In this document: positions 52,044 through 61,540 of the stretch, one piece after another
Numbering within the stretch: position 1 is the first letter of the stretch
Layout: each line of letters opens with the position of its first letter
Origin: Saprospiraceae bacterium
GTDB lineage: Bacteria > Bacteroidota > Bacteroidia > Chitinophagales > Saprospiraceae
Assembly (NCBI GenBank): GCA_018057925.1
Contig: JAGPCT010000003.1
Location: 1-64,000, forward strand
Reading direction: 5' to 3'
Length of the DNA stretch: 64,000 bases
Translations under genes and position numbers: made by a program
The notes under the pieces: generated by a model
What the model was told of the DNA's origin: nothing
Databases searched by the model: none
The model's input: the letters and a program-made list of their open reading frames with translations, nothing else

Positions 52044-52730
52044 TTGAAAATAATTATAAAATCATTTGTACTCATTTGTCTTTCTATTAGTATGGGATGT
52101 ACATCAACAACCAATCCATTACCTAAACAGGAAATGATTGTACAAGACGAAGACCCTGATTCTTCCTTAACCTATCTGGAATCAGATAATACGCCCGATC
52201 GGGTAATATGGCAAAAGCCGGACTTAATCCTGGATTTACTGGGTGATATGCATGATAAAGTGGTGGCCGATATAGGCGCAGGAACAGGCTTTTTTACCTT
52301 TCGCCTTTTGCAACATGCCAAGAAAGTTGTAGCCGTGGATATCGATAAAGCACCCTTGGATAAAATGGCTCAATTGGCAGAGAAGCTGGACACTTCTATT
52401 TCAAATAAACTGGTGATTAAGTTGACAAAGCCGTCTGATCCACAGCTTGACCCACATAGCGTAGATATTGTGCTTTTGTCAAATACCTATATGTACATTC
52501 AGGATAGAGTCAATTATTTGAAAACACTACGGGCTTATCTAAAAAAGGATGCTCGTGTACTCATTATAGATTATAAGAAGAAAAACTTGCCTTTTGGCCC
52601 TCCAATTGATGAAAGAGTCAATTTGGATACTGTGGAAAAAGAATTACTCAATGCAGGATACAACATCCAAAAATCCGATGATGTAACCTTGGATTATCAG
52701 TATATCGTCCTTGCCAATGTAAAGCCATAG
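52044..52730 (+). CDS. Class I SAM methyltransferase with lipoprotein signal
   Basis: A 228-residue protein starting at TTG (KIIIKSFVLICLSISMG). It has a lipobox-like end (SISMGCTSTT, Cys19) before a methyltransferase domain with motif I VVADIGAGTGFFTFRLLQ, an acidic post-I residue in VVAVDIDKAPLDK, and VDIVLLSNTYMYIQDRVNYL. An envelope-anchored methyltransferase is unusual because SAM is cytoplasmic, though secreted SAM-fold lipoproteins are seen in Bacteroidota. The substrate is unknown. Confidence 0.8.
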   Translation: MKIIIKSFVLICLSISMGCTSTTNPLPKQEMIVQDEDPDSSLTYLESDNTPDRVIWQKPDLILDLLGDMHDKVVADIGAGTGFFTFRLLQHAKKVVAVDIDKAPLDKMAQLAEKLDTSISNKLVIKLTKPSDPQLDPHSVDIVLLSNTYMYIQDRVNYLKTLRAYLKKDARVLIIDYKKKNLPFGPPIDERVNLDTVEKELLNAGYNIQKSDDVTLDYQYIVLANVKP

Positions 52731-52782
52731 AAATTGATGGAAAAAATCTTTTGAAAATCATGTATATATTAAAAAATAGAAT

Positions 52783-52790
52783 TACCTTTG
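52783..52790 (+). promoter_or_regulatory. TAnnTTTG -7 element of yceD-rpmF
   Basis: TACCTTTG lies 28 bases before the ATG at 52819. Confidence 0.5.
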
Positions 52791-52818
52791 CAGTCCATTT
52801 GTAAAAGTATAAATAGGA

Positions 52819-53352
52819 ATGGCTTATTTTGATCAGTTTACAATTCCAGTCAAAGGCTTACACCTCGGAATTCACGAATATGCTTTCGAAATAGACAAAG
52901 AGTTTTTTACTCGTAAAGAGTGCACTCTGATTAAATCCGGACACTTTAAGGTCAATGTTACTTTAGATAAAAACATAGATTTGATAATTCTGGAAGTCGA
53001 GTTCAGAGGACATTGGAATACGTCATGTGACCGATGTACAGCAGATATTCCGCTCCCTGTTCATGGTAAGTCTGATTACTTGATTAAATATGCAGCACAA
53101 GAAATAGACGACGGAGATATTTTGTATATCATGAAAGAGACTACAGAATTGAATGTTTCTGACTTGATTCTTGATAGCGTTTCAGTAGGTCTTCCTATTA
53201 AAAAAGTATTCGATTGTGAATCATTAAATCCGAGACCTTGTGATGTAGAAACGCTGGAGAAGCTTCAACAATGGTCTTTTAATGAGCAATCAACCCCTGC
53301 CAATGATGTGTGGGCATCACTGCAAGGTTTACATCTGGAAGAAGAAGAATAA
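52819..53352 (+). CDS. yceD: YceD/DUF177-family protein
   Basis: A 177-residue protein directly upstream of rpmF, the classic position of YceD. The family core is LEVEFRGHWNTSCDRCTADI (the CDRC pair), later VSDLILDSVSVGLPIKKVFD, and the tail CESLNPRPCDVETLEKLQQW carries a second Cys pair. YceD is linked to 23S rRNA and large-subunit assembly in plants and bacteria. It is 32 bases before rpmF and likely shares its transcript. Confidence 0.9.
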   Translation: MAYFDQFTIPVKGLHLGIHEYAFEIDKEFFTRKECTLIKSGHFKVNVTLDKNIDLIILEVEFRGHWNTSCDRCTADIPLPVHGKSDYLIKYAAQEIDDGDILYIMKETTELNVSDLILDSVSVGLPIKKVFDCESLNPRPCDVETLEKLQQWSFNEQSTPANDVWASLQGLHLEEEE

Positions 53353-53384
53353 TTTTTGTATAGATTTTTTAAATATATAGTACA

Positions 53385-53597
53385 ATGCCAAATCCAAAGT
53401 GGAGACACTCCAAACAAAGAAAAAGAAAGAGAAGAACTCACGATAGTTTGTCTTTGCCTACCATCGGTACGGATAAGACAACAGGCGAAAATCATTTGTT
53501 GCATCGCGCACATTGGTCTGAAGGCGCTTTATTCTATAGAGGAAGAAAGGTGATTGAAGCGGCTGTCGCTAAAGATGCCGATTCTTCAGAGGATTAA
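53385..53597 (+). CDS. rpmF: 50S ribosomal protein L32
   Basis: A 70-residue protein with the L32 start MPNPKWRHSKQRKRKRRTHD and the following LPTIGTDKTTGENHLLHRAH. The zinc-binding cysteines found in some L32 proteins are absent here; the central part reads SEGALFYRGRKVIEAAVAKD. The protein stabilises 23S rRNA. The position after yceD is the usual one. Confidence 0.96.
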   Translation: MPNPKWRHSKQRKRKRRTHDSLSLPTIGTDKTTGENHLLHRAHWSEGALFYRGRKVIEAAVAKDADSSED

Positions 53598-53626
53598 TTT
53601 ATAGATTTTCATCTTGTAAGAAATTG

Positions 53627-53656
53627 CCTGATCTTCTAAAGAGGTCGGGTTTTTTT
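53627..53656 (+). terminator. Terminator of the yceD-rpmF transcript
   Basis: CCTGATCT (53627-53634) and AGGTCGGG (53642-53649) form an 8-pair stem with G-T pairs, followed by a T run. Confidence 0.7.
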
Positions 53657-53685
53657 GTTTATCTCCAATATAACATATTTTTGTC

Positions 53686-54069
53686 ATGAAAAAAGTAATT
53701 TTTACAAAAGATGCGCCCGCTCCCATCGGTCCTTATAGTCAGGCTATTGAGGCTAATGGACTGTTATTTGTTTCAGGTCAGATTCCTTTAGATCCAGTTA
53801 CAGGTGCCATGGTTGAGGGAGAAATAGAGGCTGAGACCCATTGTGTCTTGCGCAACGTCGGTGCTATCCTGAATGCACGAGGCTTGAACTTCGATAATGT
53901 AGTTAAATCAACTATTTTCGTCAGCGATATGGCTAATTTCGCTCGCATCAATGCCGTTTATGCAGAGTACTTTTCTGGCGACACCCCTCCGGCTCGTGAA
54001 ACCGTTCAAGCGGCAGCGTTGCCTAAAGCCGTCAATATAGAGATTTCTGTCATCGCTACAGTTAATTAA
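53686..54069 (+). CDS. ridA: RidA-family enamine/imine deaminase
   Basis: A 127-residue protein beginning VIFTKDAPAPIGPYSQAIEA, with GLLFVSGQIPLDPVTGAMVE, VKSTIFVSDMANFARINAVY and the Arg/Glu region PPARETVQAAALPKAVNIEI. This is the full RidA signature. RidA hydrolyses reactive enamines and imines from PLP enzymes. It is a separate gene between the rpmF terminator and trpS; a TATTTTTG two bases before the ATG is probably not its promoter. Confidence 0.95.
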   Translation: MKKVIFTKDAPAPIGPYSQAIEANGLLFVSGQIPLDPVTGAMVEGEIEAETHCVLRNVGAILNARGLNFDNVVKSTIFVSDMANFARINAVYAEYFSGDTPPARETVQAAALPKAVNIEISVIATVN

Positions 54070-54094
54070 TTCCGTTATATAACTTTTTATTTGA

Positions 54095-55099
54095 ATGAAA
54101 CGTATTCTCTCCGGTATCCAGCCTACAGGCGACTTGCATCTCGGTAATTACTTTGGAGCAATTAAAAATTGGGTCGATCTCCAAAATAGTTATAATTGTA
54201 CCTATGGGGTGGTGGATTATCACTCCATGACTATGCCTTATCAAGCTAAAGATTTGCAACATAACACATGGCGCATGGTTTTTCAACTGCTCGCTTGCGG
54301 AGTTGATGTCAAAAATTTATTTATTCAATCGTTGATACCAGAACATGCCGAACTGTGTTGGATCCTCAGTTGTTCATGCTCCTATGGCGAATTGACCAGA
54401 ATGACTCAGTTTAAAGATAAAACGGATCAATCAAAAGTGCAATCTAAAGATGCTGTTGTCTCTGCAGGATTGCTTTTCTATCCGGTTCTCCAGGCAGCTG
54501 ATATTTTGATCTATCATGCTGACTATGTTCCTATTGGAAAGGATCAAGAACAACACCTCGAACTGTCGCGTAATATTGCCATGCGCTTCAACCACCAATT
54601 TGATATAGAATACTTCCATCATCCCGAACCTTTGTTTACCGAAACACAAAAGCTCCTTTCTCTTGCCAATCCTGAAAAGAAAATGAGTAAAAGCCTTGGT
54701 GAAAAACACTATATAAGCCTCTTTGGTGATGAAAAAATCATAACCAAACAAATTAAATCCGCTGTAACTGATTCCGGTGAAGATTCAAATGCAGCGATGA
54801 GCCCGGGAGTGAAAAATTTGTTTGAACTGCTCAAGGCCTGCCAAAACAATGAGGCTTACCAATACCACCTTCAACAATGGGAAAGTGGAAGCCGACAGTA
54901 TGGCAACCTTAAAGCAGACGTTGCACAGGCAGTAGTTGACTTAACTTCACGTTTTAAAAGAAACCTTGAACAACTTTTGACTCGAGAATCAGAAATCAAA
55001 GAACAAGTTATTGAAAGTAGTCAACAAATAAGGATTTTCGCTCAAAAAACAATCGATGAAGTTAGAGAAATAACCGGACTGGCTAAGTTGCGCCGTTGA
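54095..55099 (+). CDS. trpS: Tryptophanyl-tRNA synthetase
   Basis: A 334-residue class I synthetase. The HIGH-like motif is in GIQPTGDLHLGNYFGAIKNW, the tryptophan site region is in AADILIYHADYVPIGKDQEQ, and the KMSKS motif is in LANPEKKMSKSLGEKHYISL. The length fits the dimeric family. It is 25 bases after ridA and probably co-transcribed with it. Confidence 0.96.
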   Translation: MKRILSGIQPTGDLHLGNYFGAIKNWVDLQNSYNCTYGVVDYHSMTMPYQAKDLQHNTWRMVFQLLACGVDVKNLFIQSLIPEHAELCWILSCSCSYGELTRMTQFKDKTDQSKVQSKDAVVSAGLLFYPVLQAADILIYHADYVPIGKDQEQHLELSRNIAMRFNHQFDIEYFHHPEPLFTETQKLLSLANPEKKMSKSLGEKHYISLFGDEKIITKQIKSAVTDSGEDSNAAMSPGVKNLFELLKACQNNEAYQYHLQQWESGSRQYGNLKADVAQAVVDLTSRFKRNLEQLLTRESEIKEQVIESSQQIRIFAQKTIDEVREITGLAKLRR

Positions 55100-55601
55100 T
55101 AGTTAATATTGAAAGATTTATCTGTACTTTTTAACCCGAATTCATATTAAAGGTACAATAGATTCTTTAAGAAATATTAAGCTAACTTTTTGTTGTGTTG
55201 AAATTCAAATAGTCACGAATTAATATATTTTCAAATATATGATAATCAACTTGTTGTGGTTTAGTTAGATGTAATTCCTATTAAAGGTATCTATGATTCT
55301 TTAAAAGGAATTCGGAAATAACAGACTTTCTTACTATATAATATGCTTACATTGGGTGGATGAATTTGTTAACAAAATTACAGGTTATTTGTCATAATAA
55401 AGTAAGATAAAAGGGTAGGGTTATTATATATTATCTTGAATATTGGCTTTAATTGTATAAAAAATATATAAAAGTAGCGTTATGTATTAATTATTATTTA
55501 AAGATTGAAGCAATATTATTAGAAAATATTTAAGCCAAAGAAAAACTTGATTGAGCAAAAACTTTAATTTTGTCGTTGTTAAAAAACAAATGTAAGCAGC
55601 A
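55100..55601. other. 502-base spacer with a degenerate direct repeat
   Basis: A segment at 55138-55180 (GAATTCATATTAAAGGT and later GATTCTTTAAG) recurs in degraded form at 55272-55313 (TAATTCCTATTAAAGGT and GATTCTTTAAAAGG). The first unit begins like intergenic element B and the second ends in GGAATTCGGAAATAA, so a third degraded copy of that element, about 190 bases, is possible. The rest is AT-rich with no gene. Confidence 0.5.
55565..55572 (+). promoter_or_regulatory. TAnnTTTG -7 element of thyA
   Basis: TAATTTTG lies 29 bases before the thyA ATG. The nearest upstream TTG is 15 bases away, short of the usual spacing. Confidence 0.4.
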
Positions 55602-56396
55602 ATGAAACAGTATCTTGAATTACTTTCGAATATTATGGAAAATGGATCTGATAAGTCAGATCGAACAGGAACAGGGACTCGAAGTATCTTTGGCGCACAG
55701 ATGCGTTTTGATTTAAATCAAGGATTTCCTTTGCTTACAACAAAAAAATTACACCTTAAATCCATCATATATGAATTGTTGTGGTTTATCAAAGGTGACA
55801 CCAATATTAAGTACCTTACGGATCATCAAGTCAGAATCTGGGATGAATGGGCAGATGAAAATGGCAATCTCGGTCCGGTGTATGGAAAACAATGGCGAAG
55901 CTGGGAAGGTGCAAATGGAAAGACGTATGACCAGCTTAAAATAGCTATAGATACGATTATCAATAACCCGGATTCAAGACGTATTATTGTCAATGCATGG
56001 AATGTGGCTGATTTAGAAGATATGGCCTTGAGCCCGTGCCATTGCCTTTTTCAATTTTATGTGTCAGATGGTCGTTTGTCATGTCAACTATATCAACGGT
56101 CTGCGGATGTTTTTTTGGGAGTGCCCTTTAATATTGCCTCTTATGCCTTGCTTACGATGATGATTGCGCAGGTTTGTAATTTAAAGTATGGTGACTTTGT
56201 TCATACATTTGGCGATGCCCACCTTTATAAAGATCATTTTGAACAAGCAAAACTGCAACTCACGCGAACAACCTTACCATTGCCTCAGATGAAGATTAAT
56301 CCACAAGTAAATGATATCGAATCCTTTGTATATGAAGATTTTGAGTTGATTGGTTATCAATCTCATCCACATATAAAAGCAAAAGTTTCTGTCTAA
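55602..56396 (+). CDS. thyA: Thymidylate synthase
   Basis: A 264-residue enzyme, the length of E. coli ThyA. The catalytic Cys146 is in [20 protein letters not shown], the folate/dUMP loop includes [15 protein letters not shown], and the [20 protein letters not shown] region is complete. It makes dTMP from dUMP with methylene-tetrahydrofolate. folA is not adjacent. A long AT-rich spacer separates it from the complex III operon. Confidence 0.97.
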   Translation: MKQYLELLSNIMENGSDKSDRTGTGTRSIFGAQMRFDLNQGFPLLTTKKLHLKSIIYELLWFIKGDTNIKYLTDHQVRIWDEWADENGNLGPVYGKQWRSWEGANGKTYDQLKIAIDTIINNPDSRRIIVNAWNVADLEDMALSPCHCLFQFYVSDGRLSCQLYQRSADVFLGVPFNIASYALLTMMIAQVCNLKYGDFVHTFGDAHLYKDHFEQAKLQLTRTTLPLPQMKINPQVNDIESFVYEDFELIGYQSHPHIKAKVSV

Positions 56397-56828
56397 GTTT
56401 TTCCTTTATCTTTCTTGACTTCAATTGGAATTATCCAATCTTTATTTTGGCAGAATTATATTTTGACATTATTTCATCAAATTCTTAATATTTGTTTGCT
56501 TTAGTCTTTGGAGAGAGAAGTTGGATGTCTATTTCCGGTGTCAATTGCCACTATTTTATGAAGTGAAATAAAAAAAATCTATCTTTCTTTTAGTCTTAAA
56601 TCCGTTGTAGTAGATTAAGTTTAGATAAATATAAAATAATTATATGTGTCAAAATCAATCAGTTGGATGCTATTTGTTAATAAAATGTTGCGATTAAACT
56701 ATTCGGATATTAATTAGAAAGAATCTAAATAGGCGTATTTGTTGATTTGAATAGTTAAAATATTTAACAGTTGGTTATTTTTGCATAATTAATAAGTATC
56801 ATTATACCGGTAAAGGAAGTTTAATTAT
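56397..56828. other. Leader region of the alternative complex III operon
   Basis: 432 AT-rich bases without a gene. TATTTTTG at 56776-56783 is a possible -7 element, 45 bases before the actA ATG; the nearest TTG upstream is 26 bases away, a little long. Confidence 0.45.
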
Positions 56829-58241
56829 ATGCATTATATAAATATACGCAGTTTGAAATCGCTATTTGTTCTCTTAGTTACCTTATTCACTATAAGTGTA
56901 GTAAATGCTGCAGATCTAAAGAAAGGAGCAAATTTATTTAAGGCCAACTGTGCCACTTGTCACAACAAAAACATGACGGATAAGCTTACTGGTCCACCGA
57001 TGAAAACCGGATTGGAAGAGTGGGCTGCTTATCCTGAGAAAGATTTATACGATTGGATTCGAAATTCTCAGGCTTTGATTGAAAAGGGACATCCTCAGGC
57101 TATTAAAATATGGAATGAGTATAAGCCGGTTGTGATGACTCCTTTTCCCAATCTTAAAGACGAGGAAATTGCAGATATCCTAGCATACGTTCATGGCGTT
57201 ATCGATGGTACTTACCCGCCCAAAGAAGTTGCTGCTGCACCGGCTGGGGGAGCTTCGACTCAAGAAGCGTCCAACAATAATTGGATTTATATAGGTATTT
57301 TCGGATTATTGGCACTGTTAGCACTGATTTTAGCAGGAATATCTCGCAATTTAAAAGCTATTGAAAATGAAAAGAGCGGAGAGCCGGTTGAAAAGAAATC
57401 TCTTATTCAGCTACTGACTAGTAAATCCGTTATCGGTGTTGTTTTATTTGCTCTAATCGTTTTAGGTAGCTTTACGACGGTCAACAACGCTATTCAGCTT
57501 GGACGACAACAGAACTATGCACCCGATCAGCCAATTAAGTTTTCCCACGTGACACATGCTGGTATTAATAAAATTGATTGTCAATTCTGCCACGATGGTG
57601 CACGCAGGAGTAAGCATTCTGTGATTCCGTCTGCCAATACTTGTATGAATTGCCATAAAGCGATAAAGAAAGGATCTGAATATGGTACTCAAGAAATTAC
57701 CAAGATTTTCGCATCTATTGGCTTTGATCCTAATGAAGATAAGTATATTGAGAATTACGACAAATTGTCCCAAAAAGACGTTGCTAAAATTTATAAAAAG
57801 TGGATACGTAATCAATATCTTACCAATGAAGGCGCCTCAATGGATGCAACAGGTAAAGAATTTGTGGACGATCAATGGAATCATATAGTGAGTTCATTGA
57901 CCAATGAACATAAAAAGAAAATTCAGGGTCCTATAGAATGGATTAGAGTGCATAACTTACCTGACCACGTATATTTCAATCACTCTCAGCACGTAACAGT
58001 CGGTAAATTAGACTGTGAAGCGTGTCATGGTAAAGTAGCAGAAATGAAAACTCTCAGACAATACGCACCTTTATCAATGGGTTGGTGTATAACTTGCCAC
58101 AAAGAAACAAAAGTACAATTTAATGAGAACCCTTATTATGACAGTTATGTACGTTACCATCAGGAATTGAAAGATGGCAAACGAGATAAAGTGACAGTCG
58201 CTGATGTCGGCGGTTTGGAATGTCAAAAATGTCACTATTAA
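56829..58241 (+). CDS. actA: Alternative complex III subunit ActA, multihaem cytochrome c
   Basis: A 470-residue protein with six CxxCH haem motifs: CATCH (41-45), CQFCH (251-255), CMNCH (272-276), CEACH (396-400), CITCH (420-424) and CQKCH (465-469). A signal peptide leads into a monohaem cytochrome c domain (about 28-130), a helix (152-171), a second helix (201-214) and the pentahaem domain. ActA of alternative complex III is described as pentahaem; the extra N-terminal monohaem domain is noteworthy. The subunit passes electrons from quinol to a cytochrome or oxidase. It opens the operon actA-actE. Confidence 0.9.
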   Translation: MHYINIRSLKSLFVLLVTLFTISVVNAADLKKGANLFKANCATCHNKNMTDKLTGPPMKTGLEEWAAYPEKDLYDWIRNSQALIEKGHPQAIKIWNEYKPVVMTPFPNLKDEEIADILAYVHGVIDGTYPPKEVAAAPAGGASTQEASNNNWIYIGIFGLLALLALILAGISRNLKAIENEKSGEPVEKKSLIQLLTSKSVIGVVLFALIVLGSFTTVNNAIQLGRQQNYAPDQPIKFSHVTHAGINKIDCQFCHDGARRSKHSVIPSANTCMNCHKAIKKGSEYGTQEITKIFASIGFDPNEDKYIENYDKLSQKDVAKIYKKWIRNQYLTNEGASMDATGKEFVDDQWNHIVSSLTNEHKKKIQGPIEWIRVHNLPDHVYFNHSQHVTVGKLDCEACHGKVAEMKTLRQYAPLSMGWCITCHKETKVQFNENPYYDSYVRYHQELKDGKRDKVTVADVGGLECQKCHY

Positions 58242-58283
58242 TATTTTAATCTTACTTAAGAATCTTATTTATATTATAATAAA

Positions 58284-61200
58284 ATGAGCGAATTAAATCA
58301 AGGATATTGGGGCAGTAGTGAAGAGTTAGCAAATGATGAAACGTTTAAGAATAGCCTTCATGATGAGTTTTATGAACTTCCCATTCTAAATAAATTGTCA
58401 GAGGATGAGCCAGAGCAATCCTCCGGACATAAAAGAAGAGATTTCTTGAAATATCTCGGTTTTAGTATCGGAGCAGCTACTATTGCTGCAAGTTGTGAGA
58501 GCCCTGTTAGAAAGGCTTTGCCTTATGTCACTAAACCCGATTCTATTGTTCCGGGAGTAGCCAATTATTATGCTTCTACCTTTATTAAAGGTAATGACGT
58601 GTTGCCAATTGTTGTAAAAACAAGAGAAGGACGACCTATTAAAATAGAAGGAAATACGCTTTCTTCGTTTACAGGAGGAGGAACAAGCGCTAGAGCCCAA
58701 GCTTCCGTATTGGATTTGTACGACATCGGTCGCTACAAAAACCCGGCTAAGAATGACGGCAAAGGCAATTTGAAAAAAGTGAAGTGGTCTGATTTAGATA
58801 GCGCAGTTAAAGGTAAATTGTCTTCCGGTGGAATACGTATAGTTTCTAATACTATTACCAGCCCTTCCATGAATGCAGTTATTCAACAGTTCGTTTCAGC
58901 GTATCCCAATGCAAAACACGTAACGTATGATCCATATTCTTCGTCTGCTATATTAATGGCCAACGAGAAATCTTTTGGAAAGCGTGTTTTCCCGGGTTAT
59001 GACTTTGGCAATGCTCAGATGGTTGTTAACTTCGGTGCCGATTTCTTAGGTACATGGGTATCTCCAGTTGAATATACTAATAGCTGGACAAAGACTCGAA
59101 AAATAAAGAACTTCGATAAGCCTGAAATAAGCCGCTTAGTTCAATATGAAAGTAATATGTCTTATACAGGCTCTAATGCTGATAATAGGATGTTGATTCG
59201 ACCTTCCGAACAAGGTCTGGCAATCGTCAAATTATATAATGCGGTTGCATCACAAACAGGTGGAGCTCAGATTGCTGTGAGTGGTAACCTTAAAAATGCA
59301 AAAGCTGACAAATCTTTTGCTTCAGTAGCTAAAGACTTGCTTGCTAATAAAAATGCCGGAAAAGCTTCAATCGTTCTTTCAGATTCAAACAATGTTGCTG
59401 AACAGGTTATTATCAATAAAATTAATGATTTGTTGGGCAATTATGGCAAATCTATAGATCTCAATAACTATTCTAATCAACGAAAAGGTATTGACAGTGA
59501 TATGGTTACTCTGATGAATGATATGAAATCGGGCTCAGTAGCCACTTTAATTGTTGTCGGTGATGCCAATCCTGTATTTGAACTTCCTGATGGAAGTGAT
59601 TTTGCAAGCGCAATGAAAAAGGTTGGTTTGACAGTGTCTTTGTCAAGTGTACCTAATGAAACAAGCGACTTATGTAATTACATTGCACCATCCAATCACT
59701 TCCTTGAATCTTGGGGAGACGCTCAGCCAAGAAAAAACAACTATTATGTAGTCCAACCTACAATTTCACCTCTATTCAAGACACGACAAGCAGAACAATC
59801 TCTATTGACTTGGGCAAATGCCCCTGTGGACGACTTTTCTACTTATATTCAAAATATCTGGAAGTCCTCACTCTTTGGTCTTCAAAATGAATATAGCGAC
59901 TTCCAAAGTTTCTGGAATAACTCACTCCACAATGGTTTAATTGAGTTGCCTTCACAAAGTGGAGCCGCAGGCGTCGCCATAGATGTGACTTCATTCAGCA
60001 GTGCAATATCCAAACCGGGTGATGGTGTTGAAGTTAAATATTACGAACCAATGGGCGTCGGCTTCGGTGCGTATGCCAATAATCCATGGTTGCAGGAAAT
60101 GCCGGACCCTGTCACCCGTACAGTATGGACTAGTATAGTACACATACCATTGAAATGGGATGGAGATAGCAAATTTGAATATTATAAAGATCTGAAAAAA
60201 GACGGTCTTTATGTAGATTTTAAATCCGGAAAGAATACAGTTAAAGATATTCCAATAGTCCGACAATTTGGTCAAATGTCCGATACCATTGCCGTACCGG
60301 TTGGTTATGGACGTACCAAAGGAAATCCTAGTGCGGAAAAAGTAGGAAATTATGTCATTAATACCCTTAGTCGTGATGCAGATGGGAATATCCGTTACTG
60401 GAATGATAAGGTAGAAATAACACCCAATGGCGGAGAAGACAAGCATTTTGCCTCTGTACAGCTTCATCATACAATGGGTGTTAGAGGAAAAGATAAGAAC
60501 AATAAAGTTATTAATGTCGATGAAAAGGCAATAATGACTATTGGGTCAGGTTATCAAGGAAGTTTAACCGGTAGAAGTATATTGAAATCCGCAGATGTCA
60601 GTGATTTCACCGAAAAGGTTAAAGAATTGAAAGAATTTAGGGCTGAGGCTGCTAAATTAAACAATGAAACATTGTATCCTGGATTTGATCACTTGTATAA
60701 GCAGGGCCATCACTGGGGTATGAGCATAGATTTAAATACTTGTACCGGATGTGGTGCATGTCAAGTGGCTTGTATCGCTGAAAATAACGTACCGATAGTT
60801 GGAAAAAAAGAGGTTCATCGTCAACACGAAATGACTTGGCTACGTATTGACCGTTACTATTATGGCGATGTAGAATCTCCCAATGTATTCTACCAGCCAA
60901 TGATGTGTCAACATTGTGATAATGCTCCTTGTGAAAATGTTTGTCCTGTCAATGCAACCAACCATAGCGCAGAAGGATTAAACCAAATGGCATATAACCG
61001 ATGTGTGGGTACTAGATATTGTGCCAACAACTGTCCATTTAAAGTAAGAAGATTCAACTGGGCAGATTATACGACTGCAGATTTATTCGTACGCAACGAA
61101 GCTAATCCTATGCCGGACGGTAAATCCTTGTTCTACGAAGATAATTTGACGCGATTGGTTCTAAATCCGGATGTTACGGTAAGATCCAGAGGTGTCATCG

Positions 61201-61472
61201 AAAAATGTTCTATGTGTGTCCAAAGAATCCAAGAAGGCAAATTGAGAGCTAAGACAGAGATGCGACCTTTGGCAGAGACAGATATTAAACCTGCTTGTGC
61301 AACGGCATGTCCTGCCGGTGCAATTAAATTTGGAGATCAAAATATGCCGGATGGTATTTTGAATAAAGAATGGGCAGATCCTACAACTTACTTTGCTTTG
61401 GAAGAGATTAACGTAAAAGCAAAGATTGGTTATAAGATGAGGGTAACCAATAAAAATAACGAAATCATTTAA
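58284..61472 (+). CDS. actB: Alternative complex III subunit ActB, fused molybdopterin-type and iron-sulfur protein
   Basis: A 1062-residue fusion. The N-terminus carries a Tat-like motif (HKRRDFLKYLGFSIGAATIA) and then a long molybdopterin-oxidoreductase-like region. The C-terminal iron-sulfur part has four-cluster Cys sets: CTGCGACQVACIAENNVP, CQHCDNAPCENVCPVNAT, CVGTRYCANNCPFKVRR and CSMCVQRIQEGK with CATACPAGAIKFG. In this complex the molybdopterin-like domain is not known to bind a cofactor. The subunit wires electrons between the quinol site and ActA. It is 42 bases after actA. Confidence 0.93.
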   Translation: MSELNQGYWGSSEELANDETFKNSLHDEFYELPILNKLSEDEPEQSSGHKRRDFLKYLGFSIGAATIAASCESPVRKALPYVTKPDSIVPGVANYYASTFIKGNDVLPIVVKTREGRPIKIEGNTLSSFTGGGTSARAQASVLDLYDIGRYKNPAKNDGKGNLKKVKWSDLDSAVKGKLSSGGIRIVSNTITSPSMNAVIQQFVSAYPNAKHVTYDPYSSSAILMANEKSFGKRVFPGYDFGNAQMVVNFGADFLGTWVSPVEYTNSWTKTRKIKNFDKPEISRLVQYESNMSYTGSNADNRMLIRPSEQGLAIVKLYNAVASQTGGAQIAVSGNLKNAKADKSFASVAKDLLANKNAGKASIVLSDSNNVAEQVIINKINDLLGNYGKSIDLNNYSNQRKGIDSDMVTLMNDMKSGSVATLIVVGDANPVFELPDGSDFASAMKKVGLTVSLSSVPNETSDLCNYIAPSNHFLESWGDAQPRKNNYYVVQPTISPLFKTRQAEQSLLTWANAPVDDFSTYIQNIWKSSLFGLQNEYSDFQSFWNNSLHNGLIELPSQSGAAGVAIDVTSFSSAISKPGDGVEVKYYEPMGVGFGAYANNPWLQEMPDPVTRTVWTSIVHIPLKWDGDSKFEYYKDLKKDGLYVDFKSGKNTVKDIPIVRQFGQMSDTIAVPVGYGRTKGNPSAEKVGNYVINTLSRDADGNIRYWNDKVEITPNGGEDKHFASVQLHHTMGVRGKDKNNKVINVDEKAIMTIGSGYQGSLTGRSILKSADVSDFTEKVKELKEFRAEAAKLNNETLYPGFDHLYKQGHHWGMSIDLNTCTGCGACQVACIAENNVPIVGKKEVHRQHEMTWLRIDRYYYGDVESPNVFYQPMMCQHCDNAPCENVCPVNATNHSAEGLNQMAYNRCVGTRYCANNCPFKVRRFNWADYTTADLFVRNEANPMPDGKSLFYEDNLTRLVLNPDVTVRSRGVIEKCSMCVQRIQEGKLRAKTEMRPLAETDIKPACATACPAGAIKFGDQNMPDGILNKEWADPTTYFALEEINVKAKIGYKMRVTNKNNEII

Positions 61473-61540
61473 TTCTATTTACAGTTTTAACCGGAATAGG
61501 ATATTAAATTAATAATGTATAACAGCATAATAAAACAAAG

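Noticed and set aside
53356-53553. Alternative frame overlapping rpmF
   Set aside because: It is a shadow of L32, which matches its family from the first residue.
53676-53683. TATTTTTG as the ridA promoter
   Set aside because: It is two bases from the ATG, which would leave no leader; kept only as a note.
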